Position numbers and translations under genes: made by a program | Source of the DNA: Pyrrhosoma nymphula | Lineage: Eukaryota; Arthropoda; Insecta; Odonata; Coenagrionidae | Direction of reading: 5' to 3' | DNA length: 64,000 nt | NCBI GenBank assembly: GCA_963573305.1 | Contig: OY754327.1 | Span: 138,858,855-138,922,854 of the forward strand | Notes under the pieces: generated by a model | What the model saw: the letters and a program-made list of their open reading frames with translations, nothing else | The model's database searches: none | Told to the model about the DNA's origin: nothing | Part shown: positions 50,735-61,448 of the stretch, piece after piece | How the letters are laid out: every line of letters starts with the position of its first letter | Numbering within the stretch: position 1 is the stretch's first letter

Positions 50735-51520
50735 ACAGATCGAATTAATATTTACCAATTACGAAATACTTGGCGTTAAAATTTTTTATAGTTGATTGCG
50801 TCTCTTACAATACAAATATTTCATACCGCTGCCCAACTCATAAAGTTTAACGATAAATAATCACCAAACTACTTCTATCGCATTGTTGTGAGTTACAAGA
50901 AACGCAATGAAATAAGGCTTGAATTCACGTTCAGTCAGAGATTCTATATTTTTACCACCTTACTCATCATGATTTACCATTGTCGATCCTTTCAAATTTG
51001 GGGTAAAGGGTGTAGTGGAATGATACAAACCATATATGCAGACGGACATTTTCTGCGGCATAACTGCAGACTCAATTCTGAATTAAAACGGGAAGTGAAC
51101 AATTTGAACTAAGTGCCTTAGAATTAGAAAAATCAAATCGACGGAATATAACAAGTGGAGGTTCAACATTCCCCTACACAAAGATGGATGGACAATAAAA
51201 CATTCGGAAAGCTGCCATTCCCCTGGTGCCGGGCGACTGGCCTAGGCCCGCTCACAGAGTAGGATTCAAGGCTCTGGGAAACAATCATCGTTACCGTGGA
51301 TTCAAGACTCATCCACTCCCGGCAGAACTCAGCCGCCTCGACCGAACCCGGGGAGTCGCGTGAGCATTTTCCTGACGTATCAGGTTATGCGGGAGACTTG
51401 ACCTTGACAGGAAGCGGGAGTCTTTCAGGTTGATAACAGCAACACCATCTAGCGGAGAAAAAGCGAAACACATGGCCACCCAAAAAGTTATTCGCAAATC
51501 CCTATAAGCGTTGGCACTCT
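50735..51520 (-). repeat. dispersed repeat, copy 2 (partner at 1,688-2,490)
   Basis: Reverse-oriented partner of 1,688-2,490, at least 75% alike by eye over about 780 bp. It lies immediately upstream of the P-type transposase remnant and may be that family's 5' region. Confidence 0.7.
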
Positions 51521-52789
51521 GTATTACTCTGTGCTGATAGTTATTGGCCATGCACGATTCCTTTCTCGTAAGTACCCAATTATCATAGCTTTCATACATT
51601 TTTGCAATTATAACAACTTTGACCATGAGTTGCCACACTTCTCTAATCAATTCCTTAACTGCAAGTATGAACAGTTCATTTATATTTTCATCATCTTGCT
51701 CCTCTGAATTTTATTTTGACTATTTTCTATCATTTTTTACCTTCCCTTAAATCTGTAGACATTTTTTATTACAATTGCGACAAAGGAAGATATCATAGTC
51801 TTCGATATTAATAATATATTTACTGTGACGTTTCGGCACAAAGAATTCATGAAAGAGCTTCAGACACTTTGCAGGTCAAGCACTAAGTCTGGTCAGGTTA
51901 GCTCATGGCATATGTCATAGTAAGAATTGTCCTTCATTATACACATACCCCTTATGAAAAAGATTTCTTCTGTTTGATTCTCTTTTGATTTCATTCATCT
52001 TCCCTTCTTTTGCTTTTACTCGCTATTTTTCTTTCTTCTTTCTCCTAATCTCTGCTGCCCTGGCCATGTGTTTCTTTGCAAACATCACCCGATATTTGCA
52101 ACATGTAACACCAAATGGTTTTATTCTACCTGAAGCTTTCCTTTGTAATTTGTAGTTTCTGGCCATGTTAAAAATTCACTCATACAATCAGTCCCTTTAA
52201 CCGTTGTGGCAGAGGATGTTCCACTGCTCATAGCTACCACACTAAAGTTCATTGACTCTTCTGTGGTAGCATTTACCCAGCCAGTACTGTCCTTGGAAAT
52301 TTCTGTGCCCCAAAATCCAATTTTGGTCATCATTCCTTGCTTCAGTTCCATTGAGAGTTGGATTTCCATCTTAATTGCTTCTTCCGTAAAAGGATGGATG
52401 ATTCCCATTCTGTACGGAACTATCAGAAGAGAGCTCCACGTGGCTGTTACCTTTCTGAAAATACTCCCAGATTAAAGATAGCATTAAGATTTCTCAGTTT
52501 CACCTTCCCAAAATTCTTTTATTTCGAATTTATCCACTATTTCTTTCCCAACGATATCTAGAAATGTATATTGCTTTATAGCACCATCTATCTCGTTTGC
52601 ATCACTCTAGTGTGTGTTCTTTAAGGCAGATGTATCTAGACATTTACGAAAATCCAATGCATCAGGATTAAATGGATTAAGTCCGCATGCACCTTTGAGG
52701 CTTACCGCTGTACTCCATGACGTACTTCAGGACTTCCTAAATAAGAGGTGAAAATGAAGACTTATTCAAAATTTCTCCGGAATACAATG

Positions 52790-53985
52790 ACTACCAATTC
52801 CTCACTGCTCTTCGCCGTAAGGCTGCTGCATTTCTGAAATCGTGCCAACTGAATCATGGTAGACACTCGCGGTGGATATTGTTTCTGCAAGAGTTTGAAT
52901 TCACTATTCAACATTACACCGGCAAGGAAAATGCCATTGCCAATTGGTTAAGTCATAACCCAATAGAAGATGACGTGGAAAATTTTCCCCGAATGAATTT
53001 AGGATGGCTGTAATTGAACTTCAAATAAGTGAATTTCCGGAAGAAGCAAAAGAAAATTTAGCAGATCTCCAACGAGCAGATTACATTGTTACAAAAAAAT
53101 TATTTAAAAATCAGGGGCGACTTACCTCCCTGGCAATGAGACTGACAATGAGTTCACGAAGATTTTCCGCCGGGATCGCCGTTTTCATTCGCAAGACGAT
53201 ATATTGCTATTTAATGTGAGTTGCGACTGGCGTAATTTAAAAATATTTGTCCCATCCTGTTTACAGTCAAAACTAATTGCATTTTCTCATACCAGCAATG
53301 GTCATTGTGGAGTTTTTAAAACCTATCGTTGGTTATGGGATAAATACTACTGGATCGGAATGAAGAAAATGGTGAAATCCCAATTGCGATCTTGTGATCT
53401 ATGTCAGAGAACAAAATTTCCAAATCGGTATTTAGAAGGGCTGCGAGAAAACATTATACCCACTAAGCCTCAAGAGATATATGTAGTGGATATTTATGGT
53501 CGGCTACCTACAACGAAATTTGCGAACAGATACATTTTCGTGGTGATAGACGTCTTTTCTAAATTTGTTCAGGTCTATCCGTTAAACAAGCCGAATGCCA
53601 GGAGCTGCTTACAAACATTAATTGAACATTATTTTCCCTTATGCGGCATCCCTGAGTCCATATTATCCGATCATGGCACGTAGTTTACCAGCTGGCAATG
53701 GAGGGACACCTTAAAGGAGTTAGGTGTGAAAACTATTTATTCATCTATCAGGAGGCCACAGGCCAACCCCAGCGAAAGGGTAATGCGGAACTTTCTTGCA
53801 TATTTCGCACCTATTGCAATAACAGCCATAAGGACTGGTTTGAAAAAGTACCTTGGATCAATAAGTGGTTTAACCACTTCCCTGACGGGTTTTTTTTTAC
53901 AAAAATGGTCAAAAAAAGTCATATATTTTTGTTTCAGATTCAGAAGCATTAAAGGGAGGCATATCCGAAAATGTTTTCCTTAATT
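52790..53985 (+). pseudogene. Gypsy (Ty3) RNase H end and integrase fragment
   Basis: The RNase H C-terminus reads RHSRWILFLQEFEFTIQHYT then GKENAIANWLSH (52,862-52,960). A frameshifted linker follows, then the integrase zinc-binding region (KLIAFSHTSNGHCGVFKTYR, WIGMKKMV, CDLCQRTK) and core (VVDIYGRLPTTKFANRYIFV, ESILSDHGT). A TAG replaces the usual Gln right after DHGT, then FTSWQWRDTLKELGVKTIYS and RPQANPSERVMRNF. No LTRs were recognised. Confidence 0.85.
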
Positions 53986-54609
53986 TTTTATTCCAAATAA
54001 CTAATGATTTATTCAGTAATTTCTGAATGTTTCCCCTTAACTTAAGAGAATTAGGCCACCTGCATATCAGTACAACTTTCCTTCCTGTAAACCTTAGAAA
54101 GACATCTTTTGAGGAATACATTTAGTTTACATTACAATAGTATATACTTTTCCGACAACGTTTTTGTTAACTATTAATTTTAGTCCATAGTACATCAAGA
54201 AACAACGTACAAACATTCATGGGAGTTAGGCAACCCGCATGACGACGACTTTCGCCCTGAAAATGTTATAGCAAAGTTCATTTTATGGCAAAAATCAAGA
54301 AACTTTAATTCTTTTACTTGATTCTCTTTGAAGAGAGCTGGAATCCCTTTCCTCAGTGTTCCATACGAGTCATTGGAGTGTGATGCGAGCAAGTCGGCTT
54401 GATCTGGAGACGCATAAAAGCTATCCGTCGTTAGGCAATATCATAGGCCAAATAATGGCTTCATTAGAGTCATCATCACTTTTGAGGCCATGGGTAAATG
54501 GACAAAGTCTATATCCAACACAGTCCCCTTTCCCGTGTAAATTGTCGTTGACCACACGTATCCAGTTCTCGATTCACAAAGAACACCAATATTTGCCAAA
54601 GGAAGCTCT

Positions 54610-55230
54610 GTCTTAAAGGCATTTATAGGCTAGAGTGCACCGATTGCAAGGCATCATATTTCGGGCAGACTGGGAGGAGCCTGAGGACCCGAGCAGCCGA
54701 GCACAAGGACTAGCAGAAGAAGGAGGGGAAGTCACAGTTCGTGGCTCACCTCCTCGCTGAAGGACATCAGGCTGACTTCATCCCGGAAATGACACATAAG
54801 GAGAGCAAGGGGACCAGAATGGATATTTTGGAACAATTGTACATAATATCGGCCGTGAGGAGAAAGGAACACATCACAAATGACTACGTTTTTCCCTTCC
54901 ATTCCCCACTCCTCAACCTCCCGCAGTTAATCCCAAACAAACCCTCCCATTACCTTCGGTCAGTCATCCTCTCCCCCACCCCTCCCTCTCCTCAGACCCA
55001 CGCTCAGCCCAAAACCCCCACCCCTTCCCTCACCCCCTCCTCCAACTCTCTCCTTCCCCCTTGCACACCCGTCTCATAAAACGCCGTTTTCCTCCACCCC
55101 CACCCTCTTTACCATTCCTTCCTCCCTCCCCATGTGACTATATATTCAGAATTAACTATCTTGTATTCAGTCCTGATGATGCTGCAGTGCAGTGAAACAT
55201 GTCGGCTCAATAAATCATATTTCTCCAGTG
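54610..55230 (+). pseudogene. Penelope-like element, GIY-YIG endonuclease 3' end
   Basis: Reads GIYRLECTDCKASYFGQTGR then SLRTRAAEHKD, a stop, and SQFVAHLLAEGHQADFIPEM and DILEQLYI. The GIY...YFGQTGRS..R..EH pattern is the GIY-YIG nuclease of Penelope-like elements. A Pro/Ser-rich tail follows, then the hammerhead-like segment at 55,164-55,212 and an AATAAATCAT tail. It is 5'-truncated: the reverse transcriptase is absent. Confidence 0.85.
55164..55212 (+). ncRNA. hammerhead-like ribozyme motif at Penelope 3' end
   Basis: AGTC pairs with GGCT across CTGATGA (55,173-55,179), a CTGC-AGT-GCAG hairpin, GAAAC and GTC (55,201-55,203). This is the arrangement of the hammerheads reported in Penelope-like elements. 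Helix II has two unpaired bases on its 5' side and one on its 3' side, so it may be decayed. Confidence 0.5.
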
Positions 55231-56624
55231 GAATAGAGCAAAGTAATTTATCCTTTTCCTAATTTATATCATATTAAAAATGCTGTATTTCAGTAGGTGA
55301 ATGTGCAATAAAGTAGACATTTCTCAATGGAAATTCAGTGATATGTATTTAAATTTTGATAAACCTTAACTTGTTCCTGAAAATTTCATTACTTTCGAGT
55401 TTTCGCATTAAATTTAAAAAAACAGAGAATAATTAAACAGAAATTTTCCCTTTTTCAGATAAAACACTGACTCGCTACTTTTAATCATCCCTCTCCAGGA
55501 CTTACGGATGATGGACTTATGATGGATTAGGTCTTTAGTGCGTAATCAAGAACTCCAGTACACTGGAACTAATTGTTTCTCTGAGACTTGGGGAATCCTT
55601 TCTGGCCAGATCTATTATCTATCTAAATAAACAAACATAGCACATTTAAAGCGGTGATCAAGCTTAATATAAAAACCAGTGTGCACATTCGAGTATTCTT
55701 AGTGAACCAGCGTGTTTTATTATTAATTGGAGACTGGTGATGGACCACTAGTATCATTGAATCCAGACTTATTTAATTTAAAATGTAGGATTGTTCATGG
55801 AACTCAATATTTTTGAGCCACTGATCTAAGGAAAACCCCATAAGATTACATTTCTTTCAATGTGGCATCCATACCCTGGGGATACACATTGCCAAGTTTG
55901 TGTTTTATGCCATATAAGTTAGATATTACAGATCTTGGCCAGGTGATTTACAGTTATTGGCCAGGTGGCTAATAAGTGTTTACTCTATTCAGAAATGCTA
56001 ATGAAGCAAAAGTATTTAAAATGACAACCAAGAAGAAAAATAAGGGTAAAATCTTCATAATTGTAATTTTTTTAATAATATAGTTATTGGCTGGGGTGGC
56101 CAATAACTGAAAATGAAGTCACATAATTAGAATCTGTTATTGGCCACCATCAGTATGGGCTACTTGATATGGCAAGTTGCATCAATCACAATCAACTTCC
56201 TAAGCAGTAACCTAAACTAATCTCTCAAAATGAAATGAAAGTGGTTTTGTAAAAGAGAGCCGCAGTGATGCCTTAATGTTTCTTCTTTCCTTAAGAAAAT
56301 GAGAAGAAACTTCTCTGTAAAAACCAATGCTCGGAAAAATCCTGTCTTACTGAATAATATGACAAAGGTGGTCATTTCAAGAAAGCTGTAAGGGCAGAAA
56401 TCTCTGCCCATTCTATGTAATGTAATTATTGTTAATTTTGTCCAACTCTAGTCTTACTATGTTCTTCAAAACACCAAATGGCCAATAACTGTACAATTTA
56501 CCCTATTGACTATAACTATTTTAATGTTTAAACGTGTCCTTTGTATTTTTGTTCTTCAAGAAAGAAGAAGAGAATTTTTGTGTTTGCACGTAGTTTTCTG
56601 AGAACCATTATTGTCAAGGGGAGG

Positions 56625-56830
56625 TGTTAGAATGATTCTCTAATGTATGTTCTCTATGCTATGTACAGCTGATGAACATATTTATTTTACTTTTTGTTAT
56701 TCACTTGTTAGTTTGTTTTGGCTTCATATTGTTAAATGCATCGACGAAAGTTGTCATATAAATTCAATTAAAGTTACATCGTTATATTTAAATTAATAGT
56801 CTCCTGAATCACTGCCTTCACGACCTGGGT
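56625..56830 (+). repeat. copia 3' LTR (approximate)
   Basis: A purine tract AAGGGGAGG precedes TGTTAGAATG, the usual copia polypurine tract and LTR start. The right boundary is uncertain, near the TCCTGAATCA at about 56,800-56,815. It belongs to the copia remnant interrupted at 46,721. Confidence 0.6.
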
Positions 56831-56879
56831 GAGCGAGGTGATATTGCTTCCATGGCCGTTTTATATTTGCTAAATTTCC

Positions 56880-57215
56880 TTCACGAAAATAACCATCTCA
56901 AAATGTCTAATTCTTCAGGGAAGAGGAAGAGTATCGTGTTAGATTTTTAAAAAAGTTGAGGATAATTGAAAAGTCATCCAAGGGAGACTCGGACATCAAC
57001 TATCTTGCTATCAACTTTGCCACCAGAACTGCAAACACTAGTTTAGTGTGCATAGATGACTTTGATTGTGATGAGGAAGGAACAATCAATTCAAAACAAG
57101 TTTCTCTCAAAATCCTGCTGCAATCACCAAAAATGTTGAAGAAGTTCATAGAACAGAAAGATGACATTTCTTTTCCACACATTTTGTGTGCTAACAAATT
57201 ATTATGGCCATAAAA
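56880..57215 (+). pseudogene. pogo/Tigger-type transposase N-terminal fragment
   Basis: SNSSGKRKSIVLDF, a stop, then KKLRIIEKSSKGDSDINYLA. This resembles the first helix-turn-helix of CENP-B/Tigger transposases (KRK.VVL..KL.II....KGES...LA..F). The later part, to 57,213, is not recognisable and no DDE domain is present. Confidence 0.5.
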
Positions 57216-57593
57216 AAGAAAATATATAAGCAAAAATCCAAAAGAAAGTGACAGATTCATTTTAATGTTCTGTAGATGATTGCGTGGTCACAATTATTTA
57301 TGCTGCCCTAAAGCACATTAAAGTTACTGGCTATTTCCTATGAGAAACCTTCCCTGTGTGTATAAAGAATATTATTTTTCATTACCCACTATATTACAGG
57401 AGGTAACAGAAGCTGTAAAAATATTTGGTTAAGGAATCACTATGTAAGCATGCACAAAGAGGAGGTTAGTGGTATCGGCAGCATCTTGTGCTTGGCAACT
57501 GGGGTGGTGGGTGACCTTGAGTTGTTTAATCCGAGAGTGGGCCAAGTAGTCATGGAGCTCTGGGTAGCAAGGAATTACCTAAATATAATCTTA

Positions 57594-58003
57594 AGCCCGT
57601 TTCACACGACACTTGATGCAGCACAAGGTCTAGTATACTCGCTAGTATGCTAGATTTCCACTATCTTGTGAACAGAACCAGTATACTGGCTAGCAAGCAT
57701 GCTAGCTAGTATATTCGCTGAGCTACTGGATTTCGTACTTAATGCGGTACTAGTTTGCTACTAGACCCAGTAAAACCCAGTGGCCATCTACCAATCACGT
57801 TCACGTTACAGACGCTGTGCGATCTTCTCTTTTTTAAATTAGTAAGGAATCATATGGAATAACTGCTAAATAGCAAGCACAAGGTCGATGATCGTGTGAA
57901 ACCTCCTAGTAGGGTTCCAAGCATGCTAGATTCCGTCCTCAATATCAAGTAGCGGCTAGCACACTAGGTCTTGTGCTGGATCAAGTATTGTGTGAAACAG
58001 GCT
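57594..58003. mobile_element. Harbinger-type MITE
   Basis: A 410-bp element with inverted ends AGCCCGTTTCACACGACACT and the inverse of AGCCTGTTTCACACAATACT, flanked by TTA at 57,591-57,593 and 58,004-58,006. Terminal repeats continue into GATGCAGCACAAGGTCTAG on the left and a matching inverse on the right. The interior is rich in GCTAGTATGC words. No coding capacity. Confidence 0.85.
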
Positions 58004-58014
58004 TTAGGAGAGAC

Positions 58015-58320
58015 AAATATTCCATCTTCCTCAGCTAGAATGTAAATAATAGGACCTGAAAGTTTGTTATAAGGGGCATAATTAATTGCTAAATTCCAAA
58101 CATCAGGGACTCATTCAGACAAGGTACTGAAAGCCATTAGTCTATACTCCAACAGACAGAGCCTACATTGGTACTGGTCACTTATTGATAATGATCAGAT
58201 TTTGATGTGGGAAACAAAATTTTCCGGCTAATTTCTCATTGCCCATGACTTTTCCAGTTTTACAGTCGCAATTTCAATTTCCAAGACTTTTCTGGGTTTT
58301 CCAGGCCTGTACATAGTTAA
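58015..58320 (+). repeat. dispersed CCAGG-rich repeat, copy 2
   Basis: Relative of 2,990-3,266. At the place matching the Harbinger insertion in copy 1 it runs uninterrupted (TTTTCTGGGTTTTCCAGGCC). Confidence 0.55.
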
Positions 58321-58679
58321 CCCTGAAAATTCCAAAATCATTGATAATCATGAAATGAGTGTTTCATTAAAATATCCACAATAAACCAAAAGACAAAATC
58401 AAGGTACATACTGGATAGGTAATCATTTCACAGTAAGACCTTTCTAACTGCATAGGTCAAACATTATTGGAGTATCTGGTTGACACTTTCCCTTACAGAC
58501 TGGTTAAGGTTCTTTTCATAATGCCACTGATTTGTGATGTGATACTTTTTAGTTATTAACTCTTCTTGCTATTTAGGAGGCGTAACCATGATTCTAGGTG
58601 ACAGAATTTTTCAACTTAGCACAGTGTCCATACCATGAGTATTAAATTTCCCTTCATTGAGAGAAAAAAATTATTTTAC

Positions 58680-58903
58680 CTGCATATTGTCAAATGCGAT
58701 CCCAACATTTGCCTTCATGGATCCTTTTATTCGAGGCAATTTGGCATATCTTTGACTGAAATGAGTGAGAATAATAAATTTCGCCTTCATTTCTTGTCCA
58801 ACTTCTATTGCCTCTGAAGTAGTGGAGTGTCTCTTGGCTCTGGCTTCACCAATCAGTTCATCTTCCATTGTAGCTTCATGTATCAACAAATCGCTTCCCA
58901 TGC
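58680..58903 (-). CDS. ELAC2: ELAC2 / tRNase Z, penultimate coding exon
   Basis: A 224-nt exon with a TTGCAG acceptor and GTAAAA donor. It encodes part of the metallo-beta-lactamase core of tRNase [17 protein letters not shown] (the HEAT motif), then [12 protein letters not shown] (HST), then [16 protein letters not shown] (the HFSQR motif with a zinc-ligand His), and finally [11 protein letters not shown]. All three motifs are intact. The last coding exon is at 21,510-21,370. Earlier exons were not recognised to the right and presumably lie beyond 64,000, so the gene is partial in this window. Confidence 0.92.
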
Positions 58904-58909
58904 CTGCAA

Positions 58910-61195
58910 TTTATTAATTCACAACACTCAGTTGTCTCTGACACACAAAAAGTAAAATATGTACTGCATTATAATCAATGGGAAAGTAAATATATTTTCT
59001 TTAACATATGTATATCCTCTAAGTTTACAGAAATGATCACCAAATAATGAAAATTTTTATTTCATATACAACAATCAAAAGAATTAGTAAGTAGATATGT
59101 ACAAGAATCATACAAAGAGGTGCATCAATCAAGCCCAAGTCCTCATGCCAACAAACAAAAAGAATCAATCACACTTGAAAAAAATATATCCAGAGCTCAG
59201 TATGCACTGCTTTAATTACTAGTTACCCAGCTAGCTCTTTAATTATTACGTAGGTACCCAGCTAGCACAGTTATGCAACTTATGCAAGTTTTAGGAAAGT
59301 ATGTAAAAGGTAAGTTGCTTACAATGTGAGTTACACATTTAAAATGGAATACACTAGTGATACAAGTACTACTTCCAGGTGGACAAAAATGTTACTGTTT
59401 TTGCATACCAAATCATAATATCCTGACTCTTTACAACATCTCAGCAGAAGTAGTTACAGAAGGTATTGGTTGAATGTATGATGCTTGAAATAATTGATTA
59501 CTTTGTAAGTACTGGTATATACCGGAACATACAGAGTAATCAATCATTGCAACACCAGTGTTAGGTTAGGTTAGTGAGGTATTAAGTTGTGACATTTATT
59601 ATTAGTGACTTTTATTACTATTGAGGTCATGAATACCAGGCTCCTATTTCTATAGAGGCCCAAGTGGTGGCAGTGTGCATTTGGATATGTATCTCAGTAA
59701 TATTTATTCTAGTATTTACTGGGCATTTGTGTCAGCTGTTAAAGTAACTGTATGCTTGAAAAGGAAAACCTTTGGTAATTCATTATTTTTTGTGCCACAC
59801 GTCCTCATTTATATCTGAATATGCTACAATTCTCCTTCGTGTTATGATAACATAATGTATTAGGTTTGCTCTTGATTCACCTTAAGTTATTGTAATGATT
59901 CATTAATTTTCAGAAAATCAAAAACAAGGGTTCCTTTAAAGTATGCTGCGTCATATCAGTCAGTTGAAGCAAAATATCCTAATTTACTGTGTTCACACTC
60001 ATGGCAGTATCATTTGAAGCATGCGTTTGATGCTAATGTTAGGCTTTTAATATTTGTCACTTGTTCAATGACGACCACAGTGTACACTTTAAGAGAGTTT
60101 CCGGACTGTTGGTAGTAGTGCAGTATACAGTAACACTTCGATTTTAGACAGTTGGAGGGACCAAAAAAGAGGCAGCATGTAAAATCAAAGGTTGATAAAA
60201 ATGCATGATGCAATAACATTTTCATAAATCTTCATTGTATTTAAAATCAAGCCATTTGTCATATAAATTTCGTTTGATGCATGAATTTCATTTGAATCAA
60301 CATATTTGACATCTATAAGATACAACTTTTTTCCCCAAAATAGTCACTTGAAAATCACCCCCGGGTCTTACATGTAAAGGCAACTCCACTTGCTCTAAAG
60401 TTATCCCCAACACTCTACTGAGGGCAAATTTTACCTCAGATGATTTGTACTACCCAGCCCTTCCCTAAGTAGTACATATTATTCATCACTGGTATTATTG
60501 TTACAAACAGTACTGTGATCGATATATTCCAATCCAAATGCTAATAATGCTCCGAAAATAAGCCTTTCCACCACCACAACTTTTTATCCCTATTTTTGGA
60601 AATGTATACATTAAGTCCTTGACATACAAACAAGTTGCGTTCCGAGAACTTGTTCGTAAGTTGAATTTGTTCTTAAGTTGAAAATCGTCAGTCAGGCATC
60701 GAAAATTGTAGTTATCCTATGGCATAAGGCACTGAGTGACAATTTTGCCTCTCCCAAGACAAGCATGAAAATGTAATTTCATCGAATCTCCCTTTTTACT
60801 TTACCCATATACTCAAGCCACGCAACCCCTTTCCCTCATAAAGAATTAATCATCTTATAACTTAATCAAATCACGTACTTCATAATATAGGGTGGCCATA
60901 AAGTTTTACTTATGAAATTTCCTGACATTTTCCCTGACATTTCCATGAAATTCCCTGACAAAATGTCTCCCTGACACAAAGTGTAGTGATTTTTTTGTTT
61001 TAATGATAGCATGATACGTAATAAAATGCTATATATGAAATGCAGGTGCTATTAGTGCATTTCAAAAGAAAACACAAGTCAGTTCTATAAATTGTAATTT
61101 ATGATTTCTAAAATATATGTAGAAAGTTCAAAATGTAATAGTAACATATTACTACAGAACAAAAGACAATGAAAGGTCAATATCAAAATACTGAT
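58910..61195. other. ELAC2 upstream intron, decayed repeats
   Basis: No exon recognised. It contains Tigger/mariner-type terminal sequence (ACACTTCGATTTTAGACAG at about 60,135 and CCTTGACATACAAACAAGTT at about 60,617, continuing TTGTTCGTAAGTTGAATTTG) and CCCTGACATTT repeats (60,910-60,980). Confidence 0.4.
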
Positions 61196-61199
61196 GAAC

Positions 61200-61436
61200 A
61201 ATTAACGATTTTAATTTAATGCTTTCAGACCGTCGATTAAAATTTAGACTCAATCTATTATGTAAGTTCCAAACAGGTATATTTTCTGACGATGTTGATA
61301 ATATTTTACGAAATCCGACATACTATGGTAGATCAGATCATGAGAATAAAATTTGGGAACTAGACTGCAGAACGGACAGCTTTAGAATGTCATTTTTCCC
61401 ACGTACGATACGGGACCATAACAGCTGCCAATGAGA
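61200..61436 (+). pseudogene. LINE C-terminal coding end
   Basis: Reads LMLSDRRLKFRLNLLCKFQT, then NPTYYGRSDHENKIWELDCR and RMSFFPRTIRDHN. The Y..R.DH..KI......T...K.SFFPRTIRDWN pattern is the C-terminus of CR1/L2/jockey-like LINE proteins. The stop is at 61,432-61,434. Its 3' untranslated region begins but is interrupted by the foldback element, and continues at about 62,695. Confidence 0.75.
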
Positions 61437-61448
61437 CTTTTATCTAGG

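Larger units (their letters stand above)
46721..56505. mobile_element. 9.8 kb composite TIR unit carrying P-type transposase
   Basis: The left end is TAGGGTAAACCGTACAGTTA followed by TTGGCCA, and the right end inverted is TAGGGTAAATTGTACAGTTA followed by TTGGCCA (56,479-56,505). More TTATTGGCC words sit just inside both ends (46,926, 46,945, 51,540, 55,953, 56,085 and 56,135), like subterminal transposase sites. Inside are a P-type transposase remnant and nested LINE, Gypsy and Penelope fragments. Only TTG matches on the two flanks, so no 8-bp P-type duplication is seen. Whether the ends belong to the P transposase is inference. Confidence 0.65.

Noticed and set aside
52121..52408. 95-residue minus-strand ORF as an ELAC2 or other exon
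   Set aside because: The peptide does not match tRNase Z, and it lies inside the composite TIR unit with no family identified.
54741..55079. Independent 112-residue protein
   Set aside because: It is the downstream part of the Penelope-like frame after a stop codon, followed by a Pro-rich tail.
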